Below are positions 24,711-33,809 of a DNA stretch of 64,000 bases, in pieces (position 1 is the first letter of the stretch; each line of letters begins with the position of its first letter). The notes under the pieces are model-generated. The model worked only from the letters and a program-made list of their open reading frames with translations. It searched no databases and was not told the DNA's origin. The position numbers and the translations under genes were made by a program. Source of the stretch: Micromonospora ureilytica. Its GTDB lineage: Bacteria > Actinomycetota > Actinomycetes > Mycobacteriales > Micromonosporaceae. The stretch lies in the NCBI RefSeq assembly GCF_015751765.1, contig NZ_JADOTX010000001.1, forward strand, positions 1,984,001-2,048,000. Reading direction: 5' to 3'.

Positions 24711-27378
24711 CCTGGCGCACCACCTCGATGTCGTGCTCGCCGGAGCAGAGCAGCCAGGTATCCGGGACGGTCACCACGTCGGCGGTGGCCTGGTTGGCGC
24801 TGGGCGTCCACGTGACGGCGTCGGCGCTGCGGTGCACGCCGCGCTCGCCGCTGGCCAGGATCAGCCGCTCCGCCGCGACGGTGCCGCCGGTTGCCGTGCT
24901 GCCGGCTGTCGGGCCGCTCACCGCGATGGCGTCGACCGGCACGAACCGGGTCCGGTCCCGCAACGGCAACCCGCAGTTGACCGACACCGCCTGCCACTGC
25001 GGCTGGGCGGCCAGGGTGTCCAACCGCAGCACCCCGCCGCTCTGCGTGGCCGCCACCGCCTGCTGACCGGCGAACGCGAGGTCCCGGCAGGTGCCGCCGA
25101 TCCACCCGGCCTGCATCGACTGCCACTTCACGTCGGACTCGAACAGCCGGGTGCGGTGGCAGCCCTGGCCGGGCTTCTTCGGGTCCGGTTCGCCCGCGCC
25201 ACTCCACAGCAGGGTGGCCGGACCGTCGTACTGCACGGCGAGGACCCGGTTGTCCACGTTGGCCAGACCGACGTGGGTGAAGCTGCCGGGCCGGCCGCCG
25301 CTTGTCGACAGGTACACCCCGAAGCTGGCCTGCGCGGCCACCGCGACGCCCGGCGCGCCCCGCTCGGAGACGAACGTGCGGACCGCGTAGAAGCCCCGGT
25401 CGGCGTCGGACGGGTCGACAAGGATCTGCAACGGCACCGCCCCGGGCAGCAGTGACACCTCGTACAGGCCGGTGTCGGTGGCCACCAGCAGCGCGCCCGC
25501 GCCGTCGCGGTCCAACCAGGCCACGTCGGAGATCCGTGAGTCCAGGTCGGTGAGCAGTGACCACGTCTCGCCCAGGTCGGTGCTCAGGTGCACCCGGGAG
25601 CCACCCGATTCGCGAAGCGTCACCACGGCCACCGAGCCGGGACGCGCGACGATGCCCGGCCGTACCGGCGCGGGGGCGGGCGCCGCCCGCAGCACCGTCT
25701 CGCCGTCGAAGCGACCGGCCGGTTCCCAACCCGCGCCGCCGTTGCTGGAGCGGAACAGCACCGGGCCGCGTCCGGCGTACCAGGTGCGCGGCTGGTACTG
25801 GTCCACGGCGAGGGCGCGGACGTTCGCGTCGGGCGCCTCGTCGACCACGAAACGCACCGACTCGACGTAGCGCACCCCCGGTTCGGCGTGCTCCAGCAGC
25901 CGGTAGACGTTGGACGCCCGCAGTGGTTCGCCGAACGGCCAGCCGGTCGGGTTGAGCGCGGTGGGCAGCGGGCTCAACGTCTGGTGCAGCCGGTCGTGGA
26001 TGCGGCGACGGACCGCGTCCACGTCCTCCTCGCGGCGGACCACCACCCGCGCGCGTACCGACACCGCCTTGAAGCGGGCCCAGGTGGCTCGGGAGCGGAT
26101 GCCGAGCATCCGGCGTTCCTCCAGGTCCGCCTCGACCCGGTGGCGCGCCTCGGGCACCTCGTGCTCGCGCAGCACCGCCACCGGCAGCCGACCGCCCGGA
26201 CGGGCCGCCTCCGGCACGTACGGCACCAGCACCACCTCGACCTCGCCCGGCCGGGCGAAGCTGTACACCGCCGCGCGGGTGAACGCCCGGGCCCGCGCCA
26301 CCGCACCGGAGCTGGTAGCGAGGACCTCGAAGTCGCGGGCGGTGACCGCTCGTTGCTGGGCGAAGAACTCGTACGGGCCGCGCAGCAGCACCGACTCCAG
26401 CGCCTCGATCTCGCGGCCGCCGGCCGCCGGGGCGGGGTTGTCGACGCGTACCCCGGGCAGTGGGTCGCGCAGGCTGGTCAGCGTGCCCGCCGCCACGTTG
26501 CCGGTGGGCCCGCCACCGGCGCGGTACCAGAGCCGGATCTGCCGCCCGGCCGGCGGCACCGCCGCGATGGTCGCGAGCGGCGCAGCCGCGGTGGTCACCG
26601 GTGGCGCGGCGCCCGCCGGGTCGGCCGTGACCTCACCGGGCGGGGTCGCCCCGGCGGGGGGTCGCAGGTCGAGAGCGGGGGCGAAGGTGACAGTGCCCGA
26701 GCAACGGTCGACCAGGTACGCCTTGGCCTGCGGGCCGAGCCCGGCGAAGCTGTCCACCGGCTGCCAGATCTCGAACGTGCGACCGTCGTGCTCGCGGGCC
26801 GCCGCGCCCAGCTCGACAGTGCCGGCCGGCACCTCCACCCCGAGCAGCAGGTCCAGCGCCTCGGCGGTGTGCGTCAGCGGAGCGTGCGCCGCGCGCAGCA
26901 CCTGCCCCGGCTGGCCGGTGCCGACGCCGAGCAGCTCCGCCTCGACCGGTTCGCACTGGTGCATCCGTACCGTCACCGACGTCTCGTCGGCGGGCAGCAG
27001 CGTCGGCTCGGTGGTGACGAACACGACCGGCCGGGGGTCCGCGCCCCGGGCCGCCGCGACCCGCAGCCCGGCCGGGATCCGGACCGCGGCGCGGTCGGTG
27101 CCGGTACGGGTGAACCGGACGTCCGCCCAGGCCGCCGTCGGGGCGTGCCGGGTGACCCCGAGCAGGTTCAGGAACGAGACGTACGCTTTCTCCGGCAACT
27201 GGTTCAACCGGTAGATCATCACCTCGGTGAGGTGCGCGAACGTCTCCACCAAAGCCATGCCGGGGTCGTGCGCCGACAGGTCGGTCCACGCCGGACAGGA
27301 CTGCCGGATCCGTTCCCGGGCCTCGGTGACCAGGTCGAGGAAGCCGCGATCGTCCAGGTGCGGCACGGGCAGCGTCAT
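24691..27378 (-). CDS. Baseplate J-like wedge protein with C-terminal BNR/Asp-box propeller (Afp11 type)
   Basis: An 895-residue protein. Residues 1-520 match baseplate assembly protein J of CIS and phage tails: WTDLSAHDPGMALVETFAHL followed by TEVMIYRLNQLPEK is the family's signature N-terminus, and the segment ending AVTARDFEVLA is also characteristic. From about residue 525 the chain changes to Asp-box (BNR) repeats, for example VLFRSSNGGAGW, HLSTDLGETW, YLSTSGGRPG and VHRSADAVTW, which form a beta-propeller in sialidases and sortilins. No sialidase catalytic residues are evident. It overlaps the gp25 gene upstream by ATGA. The propeller could bind a ligand at the baseplate. Confidence 0.85.
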   Translation of the reverse strand: MTLPVPHLDDRGFLDLVTEARERIRQSCPAWTDLSAHDPGMALVETFAHLTEVMIYRLNQLPEKAYVSFLNLLGVTRHAPTAAWADVRFTRTGTDRAAVRIPAGLRVAAARGADPRPVVFVTTEPTLLPADETSVTVRMHQCEPVEAELLGVGTGQPGQVLRAAHAPLTHTAEALDLLLGVEVPAGTVELGAAAREHDGRTFEIWQPVDSFAGLGPQAKAYLVDRCSGTVTFAPALDLRPPAGATPPGEVTADPAGAAPPVTTAAAPLATIAAVPPAGRQIRLWYRAGGGPTGNVAAGTLTSLRDPLPGVRVDNPAPAAGGREIEALESVLLRGPYEFFAQQRAVTARDFEVLATSSGAVARARAFTRAAVYSFARPGEVEVVLVPYVPEAARPGGRLPVAVLREHEVPEARHRVEADLEERRMLGIRSRATWARFKAVSVRARVVVRREEDVDAVRRRIHDRLHQTLSPLPTALNPTGWPFGEPLRASNVYRLLEHAEPGVRYVESVRFVVDEAPDANVRALAVDQYQPRTWYAGRGPVLFRSSNGGAGWEPAGRFDGETVLRAAPAPAPVRPGIVARPGSVAVVTLRESGGSRVHLSTDLGETWSLLTDLDSRISDVAWLDRDGAGALLVATDTGLYEVSLLPGAVPLQILVDPSDADRGFYAVRTFVSERGAPGVAVAAQASFGVYLSTSGGRPGSFTHVGLANVDNRVLAVQYDGPATLLWSGAGEPDPKKPGQGCHRTRLFESDVKWQSMQAGWIGGTCRDLAFAGQQAVAATQSGGVLRLDTLAAQPQWQAVSVNCGLPLRDRTRFVPVDAIAVSGPTAGSTATGGTVAAERLILASGERGVHRSADAVTWTPSANQATADVVTVPDTWLLCSGEHDIEVVRQDATLGD

Positions 27379-27809
27379 GAGGGGCCTCCCTGGGCGGGCT
27401 CGTCGGCCGGGAGCAGGTCCACGGAGAAGACCAGTTGCCCGGGTGTCAGGCTGGCCCGCACCCGGTAGTCCAACCGGATCACCAGCCGCCACGCGTCGTC
27501 CGGGTCCGGCCCGGCGTCCACGTCGATCACCTCGACCCGGGGCTCCCACCGGGCGATGGCCTGCCGGACGTAGTGGATGGCCAGACCGGCAGTGGTGTCG
27601 TCGTTGGGCGCGAAGACCAACCGATGCAGCCGGGAGCCGTACCCGGGTCGCATCAACCGCTCGCCCGGCGTCGTCGACAGGAGTAGGAACAGCGCCTGCC
27701 GTACGCTCTCGTCGCCCTCGGTCATCGCCAGGCCGCCGGCCGCGGTGAGCGCCAACCCGCCGGTACGGCCGGCGTCGAAGCCGGCGCCGACGAAGCGGAA
27801 GGCCCTCAT
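27375..27809 (-). CDS. gp25-like baseplate protein (Afp9 type)
   Basis: A 144-residue member of the GPW/gp25 family, a core baseplate wedge component of contractile tails, T6SS (TssE) and CIS. Key features are ESVRQALFLLLSTTPGERLM and RPGYGSRLHRLVF, including the conserved EXR-type segment of the family. It overlaps the PAAR-like gene and the J gene by four bases each, placing it inside a tightly coupled baseplate block. Confidence 0.88.
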   Translation of the reverse strand: MRAFRFVGAGFDAGRTGGLALTAAGGLAMTEGDESVRQALFLLLSTTPGERLMRPGYGSRLHRLVFAPNDDTTAGLAIHYVRQAIARWEPRVEVIDVDAGPDPDDAWRLVIRLDYRVRASLTPGQLVFSVDLLPADEPAQGGPS

Positions 27810-28144
27810 CGGTCCGCCCCCAGGAACTCCTGAGCGGGGTCGCGCACCGTGTGCTTGACCAGCCCCGGCGGTGTGCCGTTGGTGAACCCCTCCAGGTGCG
27901 ACAGCACCACCCGGTGTCCGTCGACGCGCACCCAGTCGCTGTAACCGACCCGGACGGTCAGTGTCTTCGTACACGGCTTGATGGTCGGGCCGTAGTTCGG
28001 GCAAGCGATGATCTTGCGTCCCTCCGGGTCGTCGTTGACGAGCACGGGCACGCCGGTCACGGTCACCCACTGCCGCGAGGGTCGGTTCTCGACCCGGCCG
28101 TCGTGATCACAGGTGATCACGGAGTCACTGTGGATCCAGCGCAT
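27806..28144 (-). CDS. Probable PAAR-like spike-tip protein (Afp10 position)
   Basis: A 112-residue beta-rich protein immediately after the VgrG-like spike gene and overlapping it by one base. The sequence VTGVPVLVNDDPEGRKIIAC with a later CTKTLTVRVGYSDWVRVDGH resembles the short repeated beta-strands of PAAR/DUF4280-type tip proteins, and the three cysteines and several histidines could bind the stabilising metal. In CIS operons this position encodes the sharp tip that caps the spike. Assignment is by gene order and strand pattern; no exact PAAR motif is visible. Confidence 0.6.
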   Translation of the reverse strand: MRWIHSDSVITCDHDGRVENRPSRQWVTVTGVPVLVNDDPEGRKIIACPNYGPTIKPCTKTLTVRVGYSDWVRVDGHRVVLSHLEGFTNGTPPGLVKHTVRDPAQEFLGADR

Positions 28145-29736
28145 CAGCCGCCTCCTTGGTGGTGGGCGCGGGCGAGCGAACGGGCCTGCTCCGCCGCGGT
28201 GGTCGGGTCCTCGGTCGAGTCGGCGTGCAGGAAGTCCACGCTGCGGGCGCGCACCACCATGGCCCGGCCGGGTGCGGAGATCACCAGGTCGGACGCCGCG
28301 TGCAGGGTGGCCAGGTCGGGGGTCAACTCCAGGAAGCTGCCGCCGTCGGTGGCCAGCCGCAGGCTGCGCCGCACGTCGTCGACGACTATCGACTGCCCGC
28401 CGGCGGTGCGCATCGTCCAGCGGCGGGCCTTTCCGTCGTCGATGCCCGCGTCGTACGGCTCGACGGCGCCGAACAGCGAACCGAGCACGATGCCCGAGGC
28501 CGGCTCGCCGCCGGGCAGCACCACCAGCACTGTGTCGTCCGGATCGGGGAGCGCCACCAGACCCTTGCCCGGACCGGCACCGGGGCAGAGCACGGCGAGC
28601 CAGCCGGCGTCCAGGTCCCCGTACGCCGGCAGGGTCAACCGGACCCGGCCCAGCCCGTCCGGGTCGGCGACGTCGGTGACGGTGCCGAGGGTGACCACCG
28701 CGCCGCCGGTCGGGGTCGCCGGGGTGGCCGGCGGCACCGTGGAGAAGCGGGTCAGGTGCCCGTTTCCGTCCACTGTGTGCACCACCTCGGTCAGCACGTA
28801 CGTCCCGGCGACCGGGTCGGGCACACCGCCGACGTCGACGCGGCGCCCCGGCCGCAGCGCCGGATCGCCCTCGGCCACCCCCTCGGCCGTGACCAGCGCC
28901 GCCGCGCGGGTGTCCAGACGGGCCTGGGCCAGCGCCGCCAACTCGTCGTCGCTGCGGCCGGGCTGGTCCACGGCGGTGCGAACGCCGTCGGCGCCCACGT
29001 CGGCCGGGTCCGGGCGGTCGTCGGCGGGCCGGCCGCAACGCGCCTCGTCGACGTGCTGGCTGATCACCTCGGCCCGCTGCGGGTGCCAGCCCAGGGCCGC
29101 GCTGGCACCACTGGCCTGGTCGGTGTTGGTGGACAGCCGCAGGGTGTGCACCCCCGCGCCGAGCGTCAACGCGATCGGCTCCCCGTAACCGGCGAGCGTG
29201 ACAAGCCGGACCCCGTCACCGTCGGCGGCCAGGTGCAGCCCGGCCCGGCCGGCCACCTCACGCAGCAACTCCAGGTCACTGTGCCGGTGCTGGAGCAGCC
29301 GCTCCAACCGAGGGCCGTCGACCTCGGCCGTCACCGCCAACCCCACCGCGCCGCACAGCTCCCGGGCCAGCTCGACGGCTGTCACCGAGGTGAAGACCCG
29401 CAACCCCTGCCGCTTGCGCAGCCGGTGCAACGTGTCGTACGCCCGCAACCGCAGGACCGCGGCCCCGTCGGCGGCGTACTCCACCTCCACACAGGTGACC
29501 TCACCGGTGAACAGGGCCTCCGCGTGGTCGGTGAGCCGGACGTCGAGCGTCGTGCCGGGGCGTACCGCCGGGTCGAACGCGCCGGTCCCGGCGGTGGTGG
29601 CGAGCACCAGCTCGGCCTGGGTGGGCTGGTCGAGGCGAGCCGCCACCCGCAGCGAGCGGACCCGCTGACGGGCCGCGCCGACCAACTCGGCGCCGTCGAG
29701 CAGGACGAGCAACGCCCGGGGCGCGATGCTGGTCAC
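28144..29736 (-). CDS. VgrG-like spike protein (Afp8 type)
   Basis: A 530-residue protein. Residues 1-340 resemble the phage late control protein D / gp27 domain (QPTQAELVLATTAGTGAFDP, AYDTLHRLRKRQGLRVF, HRHSDLELLREVAGRAGLHL). Residues 360-430 form the gp5 OB domain with VTDVADPDGLGRVRLTLPAY and LPDPDDTVLVVLPGGEPASG. The remainder builds the beta-helical needle base. In CIS this trimer forms the central spike pushed out on contraction. The start is GTG 29736, overlapping the LysM gene stop by four bases. No extra effector domain is fused at the C-terminus. Confidence 0.9.
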   Translation of the reverse strand: MTSIAPRALLVLLDGAELVGAARQRVRSLRVAARLDQPTQAELVLATTAGTGAFDPAVRPGTTLDVRLTDHAEALFTGEVTCVEVEYAADGAAVLRLRAYDTLHRLRKRQGLRVFTSVTAVELARELCGAVGLAVTAEVDGPRLERLLQHRHSDLELLREVAGRAGLHLAADGDGVRLVTLAGYGEPIALTLGAGVHTLRLSTNTDQASGASAALGWHPQRAEVISQHVDEARCGRPADDRPDPADVGADGVRTAVDQPGRSDDELAALAQARLDTRAAALVTAEGVAEGDPALRPGRRVDVGGVPDPVAGTYVLTEVVHTVDGNGHLTRFSTVPPATPATPTGGAVVTLGTVTDVADPDGLGRVRLTLPAYGDLDAGWLAVLCPGAGPGKGLVALPDPDDTVLVVLPGGEPASGIVLGSLFGAVEPYDAGIDDGKARRWTMRTAGGQSIVVDDVRRSLRLATDGGSFLELTPDLATLHAASDLVISAPGRAMVVRARSVDFLHADSTEDPTTAAEQARSLARAHHQGGG

Positions 29737-30635
29737 GGCGTACCCCCGGGGTTGCCGGACCCGCCCGGACCCGCGCCGGTCGTGCCGGTGGCCGCGTTCC
29801 ACGGCGCTCCGGCGATCGAGCCGCCCACGTACGACGCTCCCGCGCCCACCGCGCCCACCGCCCCGGCCACCGCCCGAGCCAGCCCGCTCGCCGCACCGCC
29901 GACGGTCGACCCGACTCCGGTACCGACGGTCGGTGGGACGGCGAGGGTGGTGCCGGCCGGCACGGCGAGGGGATCGGTGATCCGGTTGTGTTCGGCCAGC
30001 AGCCGCCAGCGCAGCGGCGAGCCCAGCGCGTCGTTGGCCAGCAGGTCGAAACGCACACCGGAGCGACCCGGCTCGGCCGCGCCGTCACCGGCGGCGATCA
30101 CCGCGCTGCCCGGCGCGGCGGTCGGGGTGCTCGCGGCGGCCAACTCCTCGGCGAAGCCGGCCTCGGCCTGGTCGGCCGTCTCGGCGGCGCGGACCAGTTT
30201 CAGCCGCAGCCAGGACCGTCGCGGCGACCCGGTGCCGGTGAACGCGTCGAAGCGCTCCGCCACCGCGATGATCACACCGGGCACGTTCCAGGTCTTGCCC
30301 CAGACCAACCGGACCAGCGGCGGTCGCAGCCAACCGTGCTCGGCGGTGGAGTTCTCCGCCAGCATCCACAGCGGACGGGTCAGCACCCGCACGTCGGCCG
30401 GACGGAGTTGCGCCTCCACGAAGTCGACGTCGAAGAGCAGGTCCAGCACCAACTCGGTACGGCCGCCGCCGGTGAAGACCAGCGGGTCGTCGGCCAGACC
30501 GGACCCGGTGAGCTGCCCGCCGCCGGCACCCCGCTGGCGTACGCCGGCGAGCCGGGTCACCTGCACGGTCTCCGGGTTGAGCAGGCAGTCCACCCGCTCG
30601 CCGGAGGAGTCGATGAGGAAGGCGACACGTTCCAT
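29733..30635 (-). CDS. CIS tube-associated LysM protein (Afp7 type)
   Basis: A 300-residue protein. The N-terminal 150 residues (RVDCLLNPETVQVTRLAGVR, TELVLDLLFDVDF, RPPLVRLVWGK) match the contractile-system tube protein family found between tube and spike. Residues 195-238 (LGSPLRWRLLAEHNRITDPL ending in AGTTLAVPP) form a LysM domain. The last 60 residues are a Gly/Ala/Pro tail. LysM-bearing Afp7 proteins cap the inner tube at the baseplate hub. The gene overlaps both neighbours by one to four bases. Confidence 0.88.
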   Translation of the reverse strand: MERVAFLIDSSGERVDCLLNPETVQVTRLAGVRQRGAGGGQLTGSGLADDPLVFTGGGRTELVLDLLFDVDFVEAQLRPADVRVLTRPLWMLAENSTAEHGWLRPPLVRLVWGKTWNVPGVIIAVAERFDAFTGTGSPRRSWLRLKLVRAAETADQAEAGFAEELAAASTPTAAPGSAVIAAGDGAAEPGRSGVRFDLLANDALGSPLRWRLLAEHNRITDPLAVPAGTTLAVPPTVGTGVGSTVGGAASGLARAVAGAVGAVGAGASYVGGSIAGAPWNAATGTTGAGPGGSGNPGGTP

Positions 30636-32065
30636 CAGTCGCCCGCCTGTTCCCGATCGAGCCGGTTCAGCTCGGCGGTGTCCAGCGCCGCGGCGGCGAC
30701 CGACCACAGGGCCGTGTCGTCGGGCAGCGCCGGCCAGGGATCCAGCGCCGTCGCGTCGGCCCGGAACACCATGCTCTCCGACCCTCGCCCGACGCCTGGA
30801 TCGCGCTGCGCCGAGTCGATCCCGGCGACACCTCCGGCCCTCGCGGTCTGACCGGTCCGGTTTCCGGTGCCCTGTCCACCTCGCTCGCCAACCCGCTGCC
30901 CCGACCACGACCGATCGTCCGGAAGGGCCGGCCACCGGCCGTCGGCCACCACTTCGCCCTCGGTCGACCCCCAGCCCGTGTCTGCCTCGCCGACAGCCGA
31001 CCACCCGTACCGAGCCGCCGCTCGATCCGGCCTCGCCCCGCCGAGATCGGCGGAGCCAGTTGTGGACCTTGGAAGGTAAGGGCCCCTGGGAGGGCCGGAA
31101 TCTTCCAAGATCTCGGCAGGGGCGGTGTGGGTCGGAGGGTTCGCTGGGGAGGTTTGCTCGTCGATTCGGGGTAGTTCTCTCGGGTCAGCGGCTGTGGCGT
31201 CGTCCCGCGCCGGTCCGGTCGCCGTGAGCCGTCGGGATGGCGGGCGCAGACGCCAACCGTCCGACAGCACGCCCGACGGACGTCGGTCCCCACCAGTAGT
31301 GAGGGGCGCCTCGGCGGTCATCGCGACGTCGGAGGTGTCACTGCTGCCCCGTGGCCCGACACCGCTGACCCCCTGGCTGCCGGACGAGTCGGCCGCGCTC
31401 GACACGTGCTCCGACCTCCCGGTTGGACCCGTCGAGTGCGATCCGTGCGGCCTTCCGTCCTCGCTCACCGCCTCCGGCCCGTGGACGCCGTACGCCTCGA
31501 CCACCGTTGGGTTGTCACCCGCCGTGCCACGCAGGGCGGACGCTGGGCGGCCACGCCCATCGGAGTGCGCGGCCAGGTCAGGCCCGCTCATGCTGGTCGC
31601 GCGGCCGGACCCACTACCCGTGTCTGGGGCACGACGACCCACTGTGCCGGGGGCACGGCGACCCACTGTGCCGGGGGCACGGCGACCCACCGAGTCGGCG
31701 GGGAGTCCGGCACCCTCCCCGACGGGCCGAGGTGCTCGGGAAACCGCGGTCCACCGGCCCGGCCCGTCCCGGTCGACCCGGTCGCCGAAGCCGGATCCAT
31801 CGGCGGGGTCATCGCGCCCCTCCATCGGTTCCGCGGCGGGTGGGTCGAGGTCCAGGTCGTGCAGCAGGCCCGGCGCGTGGGCGGCGACCAGGTCCAGCCA
31901 GTGCTGCGGAGGCTCCCCGAAACGACGCGGTGTCGGCACGGGGGTCTCCGACGGCGGCGGAGGGTGTCCGGCGGGCTCGACCCGACCGGCGAGGCGCTGC
32001 ACCGCCCCGGCCGCCGCGCGCAGCCGGCCGGCCAGCCAGCTACGCGGGCGTCGGCGCGGTGGCAC
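30635..32065 (-). CDS. Long disordered low-complexity protein inside the CIS operon
   Basis: A 476-residue protein, rich in Pro, Ser, Gly, Arg, Asp and Thr, mostly predicted disordered. Two short structured parts are visible: a basic N-terminus (MPPRRRPRSWLAGRLRAAAG) with HWLDLVAAHAPGLLHDLDLD, and a C-terminal WPALPDDTALWSVAAAALDT helix. WPALPDD occurs twice, suggesting an internal repeat. Three 24-bp repeats encode VGRRAPGT copies. It overlaps the tube gene by 26 bases and the LysM gene by one, so it is translated as part of the CIS. It occupies a place where no standard CIS protein is known. It could be a scaffold, a chaperone or a linker; none is shown. Confidence 0.6.
   Translation of the reverse strand: MPPRRRPRSWLAGRLRAAAGAVQRLAGRVEPAGHPPPPSETPVPTPRRFGEPPQHWLDLVAAHAPGLLHDLDLDPPAAEPMEGRDDPADGSGFGDRVDRDGPGRWTAVSRAPRPVGEGAGLPADSVGRRAPGTVGRRAPGTVGRRAPDTGSGSGRATSMSGPDLAAHSDGRGRPASALRGTAGDNPTVVEAYGVHGPEAVSEDGRPHGSHSTGPTGRSEHVSSAADSSGSQGVSGVGPRGSSDTSDVAMTAEAPLTTGGDRRPSGVLSDGWRLRPPSRRLTATGPARDDATAADPRELPRIDEQTSPANPPTHTAPAEILEDSGPPRGPYLPRSTTGSADLGGARPDRAAARYGWSAVGEADTGWGSTEGEVVADGRWPALPDDRSWSGQRVGERGGQGTGNRTGQTARAGGVAGIDSAQRDPGVGRGSESMVFRADATALDPWPALPDDTALWSVAAAALDTAELNRLDREQAGD
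31627..31698. repeat. Three tandem 24-bp repeats in the disordered CIS protein gene
   Basis: Units at 31627-31650, 31651-31674 and 31675-31698 differ at only a few bases, the third most diverged. On the coding strand they read VGRRAPGT-type octapeptides. Their number may vary between strains. Confidence 0.8.
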
Positions 32066-32522
32066 CGCCGGTCTCCAGCTCCAGGCCCTCGTAGCGCAGG
32101 GTCAGCGAGGCGATGGCGATCTCGTGGCTGAGCGTGTTGAGGTGCATCCCGCGCCACCGGGTGGGCCAGCAGTCGATCAGGTTCCAGCGCAGCACCTCGG
32201 CGGTCCCGACCGAGTCCAGCAGCACCACGGAGACGTTGCGGCGGTTGAGCGTGCCCTGGGCGGTGGCGTTCACCCAGTCCCACAACTCGCGGGAGGCGGT
32301 TATGCCGAAGTGCAGCGTCACCGGCTCGTACTCGGCCTGACCGGGCACCATCCGCATCCGACCCAGGCCGTGCTCCCGGTACGGCTGCCCGGGGATGTTC
32401 ACCTCCAACCCGGTCATCTCGGTGAAGTGGCCGTTGGTGACGCCGTTGATGAGCAGCCGGAAGTTGTAAGCCCGGTACGGGTCGACCGGGGCGCCGGGCT
32501 GCGGGGTGGCGGTGGTGGGCAT
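32040..32522 (-). CDS. CIS inner tube protein (Afp1/Afp5 type, gp19-like)
   Basis: A 160-residue T4 gp19-like tail tube protein (TIGR02241 type). AYNFRLLINGVTNGHFTEMT, the GLGRMRMVPGQAEYEPVTL segment with the RELWDWVN helix, and the final LTLRYEGLELE are diagnostic. It forms the rigid inner tube through which cargo moves. It follows the sheath gene by one base. Only this tube gene is seen in the window, whereas many CIS carry two or three paralogues. Confidence 0.9.
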   Translation of the reverse strand: MPTTATPQPGAPVDPYRAYNFRLLINGVTNGHFTEMTGLEVNIPGQPYREHGLGRMRMVPGQAEYEPVTLHFGITASRELWDWVNATAQGTLNRRNVSVVLLDSVGTAEVLRWNLIDCWPTRWRGMHLNTLSHEIAIASLTLRYEGLELETGGATAPTPA

Positions 32523-32523
32523 G

Positions 32524-33786
32524 TCAGCCTCCGATCGTCTCGGTCTCGGTGCCGCCGGCCCACTGGCTCAGCTTGAACACCACGAATTCGGCGGGCTTGA
32601 CGACAGCGATGCCGATGTGGGCGATCACCATGCCCGCGTCGCGCACGTCCGGCGGGTTGGTCTCCTCGTCGCACTTGACGAAGAACGCCTCCTCCGGGCT
32701 GCGCCCCAACAGCGCGCCGTCGCGCCACACCCGGGTGAGGAAGGCCCCGATGTCGCGCCGGATCGAACGCCAGAGGGTGAAGTCGTTGGGCTCGAACACC
32801 ATCCACCGGGTGCCGTTGGCGATGGCCTGCTCGATGGCGATGCTGAGACGTCGGACGTTGAGGTAGCGCCACTCGCTGGCCTCGGCGGCGAGCGTACGGG
32901 CGCCCCAGACGCGGATGCCCTCGCCGGCGAAGTAGCGGATCACGTTGACGCCCTTGGGGTTGAGCACGTCGTGTTCCGGTCGGGTGACGAGGTAGCCCAG
33001 GTCGACGGCGCCGCGCACCGGCTCGTTGGCCGGGGCCTTGTGCACCCCGCGCAGGGCATCGGTGCGGGCCCAGATGCCGGCCAGGTGCCCGCTCGGCGGG
33101 GTGAGTTCCAACTCGCCGCTGATCGGGTCGCGTACCCGCAGCCACGGGTAGTAGAACGCGCCGAACTCGGACTGTCGCGGCCGGTAGGCAGCCCCCTCGT
33201 GGCCGCCGGAGCCGCCCGGCTGGGCCGGGCCGCCGCCGGTACCACCGGCCGCGCCGCCGCCCGTACCCTCGGCGGGCTTGGGGGGTTTTCCGGAGGACGG
33301 CGTGGCGACCCGGGTCAACGCGGAGATGTCGTCGATGTCCGGTGCCGGGTCGCAGATCGCCACCATGGTGCGGGTGCGCTCGGCCATGCTGAGCAGCGCC
33401 TCGTGCGACACCACGTCGTGGAAGCCGGGCGCGGCGATGATGGAGATCTCGTCGACGGCCTCCAGCAGTTGCAGACCGCCGCGCCGCTGCCCGGTGCCGG
33501 TGATCGCGCCACCCTCGCCGACGTTGACCACCCAGCAGCGGGCGCCTCCGTTGTCCAGGAAGCCGAAGACCGCGCGGGCCAGCGGGGTGCTCTCCACCCG
33601 CTCCCCACCGGCGAAGAGCCGCAGGAACTCCGTCCAGTTGTTGACCGGCACCGCCTTGCCCAGGTGGGCGGAGCGGTCCGGGGCGACGCCGACGAAGGCG
33701 GCGATGCTGGTGCTCGCCGGCCCGATCGGTCGGGCGCCGCTGGGGACCTCCTCGACATAGATGCCGGGGGAGAAGTAACTGGGCAT
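32524..33786 (-). CDS. Contractile sheath protein (Afp2-4 type)
   Basis: A 420-residue tail sheath protein. The N-terminus SPGIYVEEVPSGARPI is the family hallmark; WMVFEPNDFTLWRSIRRDIG and EEAFFVKCDEETNPP are conserved in the C-terminal sheath core. A Gly/Pro insertion at about residues 164-199 lies on the outer face of other sheaths. The sheath surrounds the tube and contracts to drive it forward. ATG 33786 has a full AGGAGG upstream. A single sheath gene is present here instead of the two or three common in Afp/PVC loci. Confidence 0.92.
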   Translation of the reverse strand: MPSYFSPGIYVEEVPSGARPIGPASTSIAAFVGVAPDRSAHLGKAVPVNNWTEFLRLFAGGERVESTPLARAVFGFLDNGGARCWVVNVGEGGAITGTGQRRGGLQLLEAVDEISIIAAPGFHDVVSHEALLSMAERTRTMVAICDPAPDIDDISALTRVATPSSGKPPKPAEGTGGGAAGGTGGGPAQPGGSGGHEGAAYRPRQSEFGAFYYPWLRVRDPISGELELTPPSGHLAGIWARTDALRGVHKAPANEPVRGAVDLGYLVTRPEHDVLNPKGVNVIRYFAGEGIRVWGARTLAAEASEWRYLNVRRLSIAIEQAIANGTRWMVFEPNDFTLWRSIRRDIGAFLTRVWRDGALLGRSPEEAFFVKCDEETNPPDVRDAGMVIAHIGIAVVKPAEFVVFKLSQWAGGTETETIGG

Positions 33787-33809
33787 CGGTCCTCCTGTGC
33801 CTGTGGGTG

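Noticed and set aside
31627..31698. CRISPR-like array
   Set aside because: The three units are directly adjacent with no spacers and encode amino-acid repeats in frame.
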